From: Catellatospora citrea
GTDB taxonomy: Bacteria > Actinomycetota > Actinomycetes > Mycobacteriales > Micromonosporaceae
DNA length: 64,000 bases
Direction: 5' to 3'
Assembly (NCBI RefSeq): GCF_003610235.1
Contig: NZ_RAPR01000001.1
Coordinates: 1,488,001 to 1,552,000 of the forward strand
How positions within the stretch are numbered: the stretch's first letter is position 1; every line of letters starts with the position of its first letter. A model generated the notes under the pieces. That model did no database searches. It saw only the letters and a list, made by a program, of their open reading frames with translations, and was not told where the DNA came from. Made by a program: the position numbers and the translations under genes. Of the stretch, positions 41,332-49,376 are shown one piece after another.

Positions 41332-41347
41332 AGCTTAACGGTCGTTA
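41332..41347 (-). promoter_or_regulatory. Overlapping -10 box and TAACG-GT-CGTTA operator
   Basis: On the minus strand TAAGCT (41337-41332) ends 6 nt before the ATG at 41325. A 12-nt palindrome TAACGGTCGTTA (41336-41347) abuts it. Such palindromes resemble TetR-family operators of lipid-degradation genes, so acyl-CoA-responsive repression is inferred. Confidence 0.45.
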
Positions 41348-41367
41348 GGGGTCTGTGCTCGGCCGGA

Positions 41368-41829
41368 TCAGACCGGCCGCCGGCCGCGGTCGGCCCGCCG
41401 CTGCGCGACCGAGCCCGGCTTGTTCCGGTAGCGCGGCGGCACCAGCAGGCGCGGCCGGTTGAACGCGTTCACCGCCCACTGCACCACGGTCAGCGGGAAG
41501 GCCACCAGCGCCAGCACCACCCCTGACGCACTGGCCAGGGCGCCGGCGATCGGCACGGCCCCGACCGGGGTCGTCTCGTCACCACCGGCCGCCAGGAACG
41601 CGAGCATGGCCGCACCGGACGCCGCCAGGCTGCCGTACCACGCCGTGATCGCCAGCAGGCCGCTCAGGTAGCTGCGCGGCGACACGGTGAACAGCCGAAA
41701 GTTCTCCACCGGCGTACGCCGCAGCTCGCCGCGCCACACCGCGGGCAGGTACCGCCACAGCGTGCACACGTAAGCCGGCAGGCCGAACGCCAGGGCCGCG
41801 CCCACCAACCACAACACCGGTCTGCTCAC
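41368..41829 (-). CDS. Hypothetical polytopic membrane protein
   Basis: The 153-residue protein has about four hydrophobic segments, including VLWLVGAALAFGLPAYVCTL and ASASGVVLALVAFPLTVVQW, and a basic C-terminus (PPRYRNKPGSVAQRRADRGR). Start is taken as GTG at 41829. No family is recognised. The long open frame to 42363 would need a non-homologous N-terminal extension over the divergent gene. Confidence 0.6.
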   Translation of the reverse strand: MSRPVLWLVGAALAFGLPAYVCTLWRYLPAVWRGELRRTPVENFRLFTVSPRSYLSGLLAITAWYGSLAASGAAMLAFLAAGGDETTPVGAVPIAGALASASGVVLALVAFPLTVVQWAVNAFNRPRLLVPPRYRNKPGSVAQRRADRGRRPV

Positions 41830-42012
41830 GCGCGGCACGGTAGCCTGCCGGCACCAGCACGGCGGGGCGGTCGAACGCGCCGACCGACGCACTGCAGCAC
41901 CGGCAGCACGCCCCCACGGCACGAACGCGCCTGCCTGCCCTCCTTTTCCCACCAGAGGGGGCCGGGAAAGGACATAGTGGAAGTTGATCGGAGCTGCGCA
42001 GGGAGGCGGGCC

Positions 42013-42909
42013 ATGAGCGTCGAGCTGACCGGGCCGGTGGTGGTGGGCGTGGACGGCTCGCCGGCCGCCGTGACGGCGCTGCGCTGGGCGGCCGACGAGG
42101 CCGCGCTGCGCGAGCTGCCCCTGAAGATCGTGTACGTGAGCGAGGACCCCGGGCCGCGGCTCGGTGACGGCGAGGCGCAGACGGCGCTCTCGTCGGCCGG
42201 CCACAGGGTGACCGAGCACGCGATGACCGAGGTCCGCGCGATGCGGCCGGACATCACGCTCACCAGCGAGGTGCTGCGCGACGACCCCGCGCACGGCCTG
42301 ATCAAGGAGTCCGAGTCGGCGGCCCTGGTGGTCGTCGGCAGCCGGGGACACGGCGGCTTCCACGACCTGATGCTCGGCTCGACGAGCCTACAGGTGTCGA
42401 TGCACGCCCGGTCCGCGGTCGCCGTGGTGCGCCCGCCGGCCGCTCCCGAGCAGGCGGGCATCGGCGCGGTGGGCCGGATCGTGGTCGGCGTGGACGGCTC
42501 ACCGCAGTCGGGCGCCGCGCTGGCGTTCGCCTTCGACGAGGCCGACCGGCGCGGCTGCGGCATCACCGCGGTGCACGCCTGGCTGGGACCGGTCACCACC
42601 GGCGCGGCGGGGATGCCGTTCGTGTACGACGTCGACACGCTGCGCGAGCAGGAGGAGACGGTGCTGGCCACGGCCGTGGCGGGCTGGCACGACCGCTACC
42701 CGCACGTCGAGCTGGAGCGCATCACCATGGAGTCCTCCGCGGCGGCCGCGCTGACCGAGCAGTCCATGGGCGCCCAGCTGGTGGTGGTCGGCTGCCGGGG
42801 CCTGGGCGGGTTCACGGGCCTGCTGCTGGGCTCGGTCAGCCAGGCGCTGATCCACCATGCGGGGTGCCCGGTGGTGGTCGCGCACCTGCGGGGCGAGGCC
42901 GGAGAATAA
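42013..42909 (+). CDS. Tandem universal stress protein
   Basis: The 298-residue protein contains two UspA domains, VVGVDGSPAAVTALRWAADE and IVVGVDGSPQSGAALAFAFD. Both keep the ATP-binding G-2x-G-9x-G-S/T pattern (VVGSRGHGGFHDLMLGST and VVGCRGLGGFTGLLLGSVS). Tandem Usps of this type are common in actinobacteria and respond to hypoxia or starvation. GGGAGG precedes the ATG at 42013. Confidence 0.9.
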   Translation: MSVELTGPVVVGVDGSPAAVTALRWAADEAALRELPLKIVYVSEDPGPRLGDGEAQTALSSAGHRVTEHAMTEVRAMRPDITLTSEVLRDDPAHGLIKESESAALVVVGSRGHGGFHDLMLGSTSLQVSMHARSAVAVVRPPAAPEQAGIGAVGRIVVGVDGSPQSGAALAFAFDEADRRGCGITAVHAWLGPVTTGAAGMPFVYDVDTLREQEETVLATAVAGWHDRYPHVELERITMESSAAAALTEQSMGAQLVVVGCRGLGGFTGLLLGSVSQALIHHAGCPVVVAHLRGEAGE

Positions 42910-42921
42910 TCGGGGCAAGGG

Positions 42922-42950
42922 TTGACATGCCGGATATACCGGTCTACCGT
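42922..42950 (+). promoter_or_regulatory. Strong orphan promoter TTGACA-N17-TACCGT
   Basis: A consensus -35 TTGACA (42922-42927), exact 17-nt spacer and TACCGT (42945-42950) lie 12 nt after the Usp stop. No plus-strand gene follows, and the next gene is convergent. CCGG-N5-CCGG occupies the spacer. Confidence 0.55.
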
Positions 42951-42956
42951 GAGAAG

Positions 42957-43000
42957 TGAAGCCCGACCGATCTCATAAGTGAGATAAGCCGGGCTTCCCG
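42957..43000 (+). ncRNA. Candidate small structured RNA
   Basis: Transcription from the promoter just upstream would give a short RNA with nested hairpins. The outer pair is AAGCCCG/CGGGCTT (42959-42965 with 42990-42996) and the inner pair ATCTCA/TGAGAT (42970-42975 with 42980-42985) around TAAG. The hairpin could instead serve only as a terminator for the Usp gene or the convergent gene. No known RNA family was recognised. Confidence 0.35.
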
Positions 43001-43022
43001 TATGTCCGGGGGATGTCCGGGC

Positions 43023-43514
43023 TCAGTCGCCGGGCTGCGACGGCTTGGTTGCCAGCGGCAGCACATACCAGAGCAGGATGTAGATCAGGGCCATGCCGCC
43101 GCCCAGGAAGCCCGCCCAGCGCACCCCCGCCACCACCTCCACCACCAGGTAGATCGCCAGCACGATCGCGGACATCTCGAAGAACAGGCCGAACTGCGCC
43201 AGCACGTGCGCGGTGCGCACGATCTGCGGCTTGCGCCCCTCCCGGAACGACAGCCGGTGGTAGCTGACCGGCGCGATCAGCAGGGCCGCGGCGAGCGCGC
43301 TGCAGACGAACGTGACCACGTACAGCACCCGCTCGGTGCCGTTGATCTTCTCGAAGCCCACCGAGAACGGCAGCGTCAGCAGGAACGCGAACAGGATCTG
43401 CACGCCGGTCTGCGCGACCCGCAGCTCCTGCAGCAGCTCCGAGTAGTTGCGGTTCCACCGCTCGTCCGGGTCCTCCGCCGGCTCCGGCCGCCGGTCGCCG
43501 TCGATGTCAGTCAC
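43023..43514 (-). CDS. DUF6328 family membrane protein
   Basis: The 163-residue protein has a soluble N-terminus with WNRNYSELLQELRVAQTGVQ and four transmembrane helices (ILFAFLLTLPFSVGF to LIYILLWYVLPLA). This is the layout of DUF6328, a family of unknown function. The GTG at 43514 is preceded by GGAGG at good spacing. Confidence 0.8.
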   Translation of the reverse strand: MTDIDGDRRPEPAEDPDERWNRNYSELLQELRVAQTGVQILFAFLLTLPFSVGFEKINGTERVLYVVTFVCSALAAALLIAPVSYHRLSFREGRKPQIVRTAHVLAQFGLFFEMSAIVLAIYLVVEVVAGVRWAGFLGGGMALIYILLWYVLPLATKPSQPGD

Positions 43515-43581
43515 TGTCAGCCTCCGCATCCCCAGGGTATGCCCGCGGATGCGAAGGCCATGCCGACTCGGCGACGGGTGT

Positions 43582-44499
43582 TTACCCGGCGTTGTCCGCG
43601 AGCGCGTCGACCAGTCGGCGGCACGGGCTCGCCAGGTTCCACCGCTCGGCCAGCGCCAGCAGCCGGTCCGGGTCGCGCGGCGCCGCGGGCAGGGTCAGGT
43701 CGTGCTCGGGCAGCTTCAGGTCGGTGGCCACCCGCACCACCTTCGGCGCGACTGCCAGGTAGTCGGCGGCCGCCTCCAGCTTGGTGCGCAGGCCCGGCGC
43801 GAAGTCGGCGGCCGGGTCGGCCACCGCCGCGACGATCGCGTCCAGGCTGCCGTAGCGCTCGATCAGCCGGGCCGCGGTCTTCTCCCCCACACCCGCCACG
43901 CCGGGCAGGCCGTCGCTCGGGTCGCCGCGCAGCGCCGCGAAGTCGGCGTAGCCGCCCGCCGGGACGCCGTACTTGGCCAGCACCGCGGCCTCGTCGCAGT
44001 CCTCCAGCTTGGCCACGCCACGCCCGACGTAGAGCAGCCGCACCCCGCGCGCGTCGTCGACGAGCTGGAACAGGTCGCGGTCGCCGGAGACCACCTCGAC
44101 CGGCGCGGCCTGGGTCGCGGCGAGCGTGCCCAGCACGTCGTCGGCCTCGTTGCCGTCCACCCCGTAGGCGACGATGCCGACCGCGTCGAGCACCTCCAGC
44201 AGCAGGTCGACCTGCGGCACCAGCTCGTCGGGCACCTCCTCGCCGCCCGCGGGGGCCACCCGGTGCGTCTTGTACGTGCTGATCAGCGCCACCCGCCAGG
44301 CCGGCCGCCAGTCGTAGTCCAGCGCGCACACGAGCCGGTCGGGCCGGCGGCCCTTCACCAGCGTGGTGACCATGTCGAGAAAGCCGCGCACCGCGTTGAC
44401 CGGAGTGCCGTCCGGGGCCATCGCCGCTTTGGCGGGCACGCCGTGGAAGGCGCGGAAGTACAGGCTCGGCGCGTCGATGGCGAGCAGGGGTGCGGTCAT
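43582..44499 (-). CDS. 5'-3' exonuclease (Pol I N-domain type)
   Basis: This 305-residue stand-alone FEN-type nuclease has metal-binding acidic clusters in LLAIDAPSLYFRAFHG, GNEADDVLGTLAA and VVSGDRDLFQLVDD. The helix-hairpin-helix GLPGVAGVGEKTAARLIERY is complete. The mycobacterial homologue also lies close to helY, so the synteny is conserved. It probably removes RNA primers or flaps. Confidence 0.92.
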   Translation of the reverse strand: MTAPLLAIDAPSLYFRAFHGVPAKAAMAPDGTPVNAVRGFLDMVTTLVKGRRPDRLVCALDYDWRPAWRVALISTYKTHRVAPAGGEEVPDELVPQVDLLLEVLDAVGIVAYGVDGNEADDVLGTLAATQAAPVEVVSGDRDLFQLVDDARGVRLLYVGRGVAKLEDCDEAAVLAKYGVPAGGYADFAALRGDPSDGLPGVAGVGEKTAARLIERYGSLDAIVAAVADPAADFAPGLRTKLEAAADYLAVAPKVVRVATDLKLPEHDLTLPAAPRDPDRLLALAERWNLASPCRRLVDALADNAG

Positions 44500-44642
44500 G
44501 CCTGACAGCCTGCCACAAGGCCCGGACACCCACCGCGCACGCGGCCGCGGGACGGCCCCACCCGCTCCGGAAACGGCGGCAGCCCGCCCGGGCCACCGCG
44601 GCGGCACGGGCGGGCTGCGAGGTCAGCCGACGGGTCGGGCGG

Positions 44643-45491
44643 TCACTTGCCCCGCGGGGTGAACGCGGTGGGGCGGCGCACCGTGCCGCGCTGCGTGCCG
44701 ATGGCGGCATCCTCGCGGGCGGCCTGCACCCGGTCGAGGTACTCGCGGGCGGCCAGGTCCTCCGGGGTGGGGGCCGCACCGATCGCGAAGACCAGGCCGC
44801 CGATCACCAGCAGCACCAGCACGCCGATCGGCACCAGCAGGTTCGCCGCGGACGCGCCGCCGACACCGCTGCCGAGCGTCGGCGCGGTCAACCGCACCGA
44901 CATCGCGGCCATGCCGGTGTAGTGCATGCCGCACACCGCGACGCCCATCAGCAGCGCCGCGCCCGCGATGGCCAGCGGCTTGGACAGCACGACCGTGAAC
45001 CACAGCGCCACGGTCGCGGCCACGATCGCGATCACGACCGATGCGGCGACCAGGCCGGTGTCGTAGGACACGTCACCGTCCAGCCGCATCGCGAACATGC
45101 CCAGATAGTGCATGCCGGCCACGCCGACACCCGTGAAGATGCCGCCGACCACGATCCGGCCGACGTTCGGTCGCCCGAAGCCCACGATCCACAGGCCGAG
45201 GCCGACGACCACGATCGCGACCAAGGCGCTGACCGCGGTGCGCAGGATCTCGTAGCGGATCTGCGCACCCGTCACGCTGAAGCCGAGCATGGCCATGAAG
45301 TGCATGGCCCAGATCGCCGTGCCGCCCAGCGCCCAGGCGGCGAGCACGATCCACCAGAAGCGCTGCTTGCCGGTGGTCGCGGTGCGCATGCGCGCCGTGC
45401 AGATCAGGCCCAGTGTCGAGCCGAGGATGGACAGTGCGTACGCCACACCGGGCGTGACGAGTCCGTGGGTGAAATGGTGCACGTCGGCCAT
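44643..45491 (-). CDS. MHYT-domain membrane sensor
   Basis: The 282-residue protein has seven predicted helices with three MHYT-type repeats: WAMHFMAMLG, GMHYLGMFAM and GMHYTGMAAM. The family is thought to bind copper and sense O2, CO or NO. Here there is no GGDEF/EAL output domain, only a short cytoplasmic tail (EYLDRVQAAREDAAIGTQRG). The output partner is unknown. Confidence 0.9.
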   Translation of the reverse strand: MADVHHFTHGLVTPGVAYALSILGSTLGLICTARMRTATTGKQRFWWIVLAAWALGGTAIWAMHFMAMLGFSVTGAQIRYEILRTAVSALVAIVVVGLGLWIVGFGRPNVGRIVVGGIFTGVGVAGMHYLGMFAMRLDGDVSYDTGLVAASVVIAIVAATVALWFTVVLSKPLAIAGAALLMGVAVCGMHYTGMAAMSVRLTAPTLGSGVGGASAANLLVPIGVLVLLVIGGLVFAIGAAPTPEDLAAREYLDRVQAAREDAAIGTQRGTVRRPTAFTPRGK

Positions 45492-45578
45492 GGCGGTCGA
45501 CCCTTTCGACTCGTCATACAGTGAGCGACATTCGCTTTTTTGCATGATTCCGGAAGAGTGTTTGCCCTGGCAACTCGG

Positions 45579-48356
45579 TCAGACGACCGCAGTATACGCA
45601 AGTACCCCCCTATTGACCGCGTCCATCGCGGTCCGCGCGGTCTCACGCAGGGACGATGGTGCTCCGGTCGCGTCGGCAATCTGACCTAGAAGATCGATGA
45701 CCTGTCTCGCCCAGCGGACGAAGTCGCCGGCCGGCATGTCGCCGTCCAGGCTGTGCCCACTGGCCAGCACCTTCGCCAGCGGCTCGCCCTTGGCCCAGCG
45801 GTACATCGGCCACACGAAGCCCAGATCCGGCTCCTTGGTCTGCGTCAGGCCGAGCCGCCGCTCGTCCACGCCCAGCTGGTAGAAGGTGCGCACGGTCGCG
45901 TCGACAGCCGCGGCCACCGGGCCGCGCGGCACCGACGCCTGCTCGTCGACGTCCCGGCGGGCCTCGTAGAGCACCACGGAGACGGCCGCGGCCAGCTCGT
46001 GCGGCTCCAGGCCCTCCCACACCCCGGTGCGCAGGCACTCGGCCACCAGCAGGTCGGCCTCGGTCCAGATCCGCGCCAGCATCCGGCCCGGCGGGGTCAC
46101 CTCCCCGTCAGGACCCAGGTAGCCGCGCTCGGTGAGCAGCTCGCAGATGCGGTCGAAGACGCGCGCCAGTGACCCGGTGCGGTTGCTCACCTTGTCGCGC
46201 AGGTTCTCCGTGTCCCGGAACAGCCGCTGCCGGCGCTCGGCCCAGCGGGCGTGGTCCTCGCGCTCCGGGCACGCGTGGCACGGGTGCGCCCGCATCGCCT
46301 TGCGCAGCGCCAGCAGCTCCCGGTCCTCGTGGCTGCCGTTGCCGCCGCGGCGGCGCCGCCCGGCGCCCCGGGCCACGTCGAGGTTGCGCAGCGACGAGGC
46401 CAGGTCGCGCCGCTCGGCCGGGGCGCGGTGGTTGAAGTGGCGCGGCACCCGCACCCGGCCCACCACCTCCACCGTCCCGGCGAACTCACCGGCCGAGATG
46501 CGCCCCGCCCAGCGGTCCTCGGTCAGCACCACCGGACGCGGCTCGCCGAACCCGCCCACGCCCGGGTCGAGCACGATGGCCAGGCCCGAGTGCTTGCCGG
46601 ACGGGATCTTGATCACGTCACCGACCTTGAGCTGCTCCAGCGACTCGACCGCCGCGGCGCGGCGCTCCTGCTGGCTGTTGCGGGTCAGCTGCTTCTCGCG
46701 GTCGGCGATGGCCACCCGCAGCGCGAAGTACTCGGCGAAGTCGCCGTGCTCGCAGGCCAGCTCGGTGTCGTACACCGCCAGCACCTCGTTGTTGCGCTGC
46801 ACCTGGCGGGCCAGGCCGACCACCGAGCGGTCCGCCTGGAACTGCGCGAACGACGACTCCAGCAGGTCGTGGGCACGCGCCGCGCCGACCGAGCCGACCA
46901 GGTTCACCGCCATGTTGTACGACGGCCGGAAGCTCGACCGCAGCGGATACGTCCGGGTCGAGGCCAGACCGGCCACGTGGCGCGGATCCACCTCGGGCCC
47001 CCAGACGACGACCGCGTGGCCCTCCACGTCGATGCCGCGCCGCCCCGCCCGGCCGGTGAGCTGCGTGTACTCCCCCGGCGTCAGGTCGACGTGGGCCTCG
47101 CCGTTGTACTTGACCAGCCGCTCCAGCACCACGCAGCGGGCCGGCATGTTGATGCCCAGCGCCAGCGTCTCCGTGGCGAACACCGCCTTGACCAGGCCGC
47201 GGACGAACAGCTCCTCAACGACCTCTTTGAACGCCGGCAGCATGCCCGCGTGGTGCGCGGCCAGGCCCCGCTCCAGCCCGTCCAGCCAGTCCCAGTAGCC
47301 CAGCGCGGCCAGGTCCTCACCGGGGATGTTGGCGATGCGCCGCTCCACCACCTCGCGGATCTCGGCGCGCTCCTCGGGCGAGGTCAGCCGCAGGCCCGAC
47401 TGCAGGCACTGCTGCACGGCCGCGTCGCAGCCCGCCCGGCTGAACACGAACAGGATCGCCGGCAGCAGCCCCTCGCCGTCGAGCTTGTCGACGATCTCGG
47501 GGCGGTTCGGGCCCGGCCCGCGCCGCCCCCGGCCGCCACGCCCGCGGCGCAGGTCGACCGCGTCCATCCGGCGGGCCAGTTCTCGGGTCTGCCGCAGCAG
47601 CTCAGGGTGCACCTCGTGGGCGCGGGCCGCCTCGGAGTCGTGGAACAGGTCATACATGCGCTTGCCGACGAGCATGTGCTGCCACAGCGGCACCGGCCGG
47701 TGCTCGCTCACCACGACCTCGGTCCGGCCGCGTACGGTGACCAGCCAGTCGGCGAACTCCTCGGCATTGGACACGGTCGCCGACAGCGACACCAGCGTGA
47801 CCGAGGCGGGCAGGTGGATGATGACCTCCTCCCACACCGCGCCGCGGAACCGGTCGGCCAGGTAGTGCACCTCGTCCATGACCACGTACGACAGTCCGTC
47901 CAGCGCGGACGAGCCGACGTAGAGCATGTTGCGCAGCACCTCGGTCGTCATCACGACCACTGGCGCGTCGCCGTTGATGGAGTTGTCCCCGGTCAGCAGG
48001 CCGACCTTGTCCGCGCCGTAGCGCTGCACCAGGTCGTGGAACTTCTGGTTGGACAGTGCCTTGATGGGCGTCGTGTAGAAGCACTTGCGACCCTGCTGCA
48101 ACGCCAGGTGCACGGCGAACTCGCCGACGACGGTCTTGCCCGCGCCGGTGGGCGCGCACACCAGCACGCCGCTGCCACGCTCCAGCGCCGCGCACGCGGT
48201 CCGCTGGAACGGGTCCAGGGCGAAGCTGAGCCCGGCGGCGAACTCGTCGACCAGTGGGGAGGCGGCGGGGGTCTTACGGCCTTCGGAGGTGGTCGCTGGT
48301 CGGGCGGTTCCGGCGTCCGACCCGGTGCCGGGTCGCCGCTCGGCGGGGCTCGTCAT
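45579..48356 (-). CDS. helY: Ski2-like DEAD/DEVH helicase
   Basis: The 925-residue helicase has motif I APTGAGKTVVGEFA, Ia TTPIKALSNQKFHD, DEVH box YVVMDEVHYLADRF, III SLSATVSNAEEF and VI QLTGRAGRRGIDVEGH. An SH3-like insert and a C-terminal DSHCT helical region follow. It matches actinobacterial HelY, which unwinds RNA or DNA. The position next to the tat and paf genes matches mycobacteria. The ATG at 48356 excludes a spurious 290-residue extension across the HAD gene. Confidence 0.92.
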   Translation of the reverse strand: MTSPAERRPGTGSDAGTARPATTSEGRKTPAASPLVDEFAAGLSFALDPFQRTACAALERGSGVLVCAPTGAGKTVVGEFAVHLALQQGRKCFYTTPIKALSNQKFHDLVQRYGADKVGLLTGDNSINGDAPVVVMTTEVLRNMLYVGSSALDGLSYVVMDEVHYLADRFRGAVWEEVIIHLPASVTLVSLSATVSNAEEFADWLVTVRGRTEVVVSEHRPVPLWQHMLVGKRMYDLFHDSEAARAHEVHPELLRQTRELARRMDAVDLRRGRGGRGRRGPGPNRPEIVDKLDGEGLLPAILFVFSRAGCDAAVQQCLQSGLRLTSPEERAEIREVVERRIANIPGEDLAALGYWDWLDGLERGLAAHHAGMLPAFKEVVEELFVRGLVKAVFATETLALGINMPARCVVLERLVKYNGEAHVDLTPGEYTQLTGRAGRRGIDVEGHAVVVWGPEVDPRHVAGLASTRTYPLRSSFRPSYNMAVNLVGSVGAARAHDLLESSFAQFQADRSVVGLARQVQRNNEVLAVYDTELACEHGDFAEYFALRVAIADREKQLTRNSQQERRAAAVESLEQLKVGDVIKIPSGKHSGLAIVLDPGVGGFGEPRPVVLTEDRWAGRISAGEFAGTVEVVGRVRVPRHFNHRAPAERRDLASSLRNLDVARGAGRRRRGGNGSHEDRELLALRKAMRAHPCHACPEREDHARWAERRQRLFRDTENLRDKVSNRTGSLARVFDRICELLTERGYLGPDGEVTPPGRMLARIWTEADLLVAECLRTGVWEGLEPHELAAAVSVVLYEARRDVDEQASVPRGPVAAAVDATVRTFYQLGVDERRLGLTQTKEPDLGFVWPMYRWAKGEPLAKVLASGHSLDGDMPAGDFVRWARQVIDLLGQIADATGAPSSLRETARTAMDAVNRGVLAYTAVV

Positions 48357-48363
48357 ACCGCAA

Positions 48364-48369
48364 AGGCTA
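48364..48369 (-). promoter_or_regulatory. Candidate -10 box for leaderless helY mRNA
   Basis: On the minus strand TAGCCT stands 7 nt before the ATG at 48356. Confidence 0.35.
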
Positions 48370-48398
48370 GGCGAAAGAGGCCAGTCGGCGCAGGTCGG

Positions 48399-48404
48399 TA
48401 TCCT
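48399..48404 (+). promoter_or_regulatory. Candidate -10 box for leaderless HAD mRNA
   Basis: TATCCT is followed by 6 nt (gctgac) and the GTG at 48411. It faces the helY promoter across about 30 bp. Confidence 0.35.
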
Positions 48405-48410
48405 GCTGAC

Positions 48411-49157
48411 GTGCCCGAGTCCCCGCCGCAGCCGTATGCCCACCCGGCACGGATCGACGGTCACCGCGCCCTCGACGCCGTGCTCTTCGACTTCCACGGC
48501 ACCCTGGCCATGACCGTCGACCCCGTGGCCTGGGTCAGCGCGGCGGCCGCCGACTGCGGCGTCACGCTGGACCGCGGCAAGGCCACGGTGCTCGCCGACC
48601 GGCTCGCCACGGCGGGCGCGCTGCCGGGCGTGGCGCCCCCGGTGCGGGTGCCGCCGCAGCTGGCCGAGGCGTGGGCCGACCGGGACCTCTACGAGCACGC
48701 CCACCGCCAGGCGTACACCGGGCTGGCCGCGACCGTGCCCAACGACGTCCCCGGGCTGCCCGACGCCCTCTACGCCCGGTTGCTGACGCCGGCCGGCTGG
48801 ACGCCCTACCCCGATGTGATGAACACGCTGACGACCCTGCGGGCCGCCGGGGTGCGCACCGCGCTGGTCAGCAACGTCGGCTTCGACCTGCGCCCGCTGC
48901 TGGACGCCTGGGGGCTGACGGCGCTGTTCGACACGCTCGTGCTGTCCTACGAGGTGGGCTGCATCAAGCCCGATCCCAAGATCTTCTTGAGGGCCTGCGG
49001 CCTGCTGTCGGTCGACCCCGAGCGCGTCCTCATGATCGGCGACACCCCCGCCGACGCCGGCGCCGTCAACGCCGGCTGCGCCGCCCTGGTCGTGCCCGCC
49101 GCCTCCCCCGGCCGCCCCAACGGCCTCCACCGCGCCATCTCCCTCGCCCTCCCCTAA
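48411..49157 (+). CDS. HAD family hydrolase
   Basis: The 248-residue haloacid-dehalogenase-like phosphatase has motif I VLFDFHGTLAM, where the second Asp of DxD is His. Motif II is ALVSNVGFD, the motif III lysine is in GCIKPDPKIFLRA, and motif IV is MIGDTPADAG. A helical cap lies between motifs I and II. The His in motif I is unusual but occurs in some HAD groups; catalysis by the first Asp remains possible. It diverges from helY. Confidence 0.85.
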   Translation: MPESPPQPYAHPARIDGHRALDAVLFDFHGTLAMTVDPVAWVSAAAADCGVTLDRGKATVLADRLATAGALPGVAPPVRVPPQLAEAWADRDLYEHAHRQAYTGLAATVPNDVPGLPDALYARLLTPAGWTPYPDVMNTLTTLRAAGVRTALVSNVGFDLRPLLDAWGLTALFDTLVLSYEVGCIKPDPKIFLRACGLLSVDPERVLMIGDTPADAGAVNAGCAALVVPAASPGRPNGLHRAISLALP

Positions 49158-49211
49158 CCCCCCGCCCGCCCACCCGCCGCCCTGCCGGGCCGCCCCGCGC
49201 CGCGCCGCCCC

Positions 49212-49276
49212 GCGCAACTCTTAAAGAGTCGCGGTCCCCGGTCCTGGTCGTAGCCGCGACTCTTTAAGAGTTGCGG
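49212..49276. repeat. CAACTCTTAAAGAGTCGCGG repeat, copy 2
   Basis: The arms at 49212-49234 and 49254-49276 are inverted with 22 of 23 bases paired and a 19-nt loop. The unit is shared with 39075-39139. The element lies 54 nt after the HAD stop, inside a 219-bp stretch without other features. Confidence 0.88.
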
Positions 49277-49376
49277 CGCGCGCGGGGCGGCGCGGCGGCG
49301 GGGCGCGGCCGGTGGATCTCGCGGTGAATTGCCTGATTCGGGTCGGTTGGGGGCTTCGGGCGCGAAGAATGGTGCC

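Noticed and set aside
48357..49217. N-terminal extension of helY to 1212 residues
   Set aside because: The extension is Gly/Val/Gln-rich, has no helicase homology and runs antisense through the HAD gene. The ATG at 48356 with a -10 box is better.
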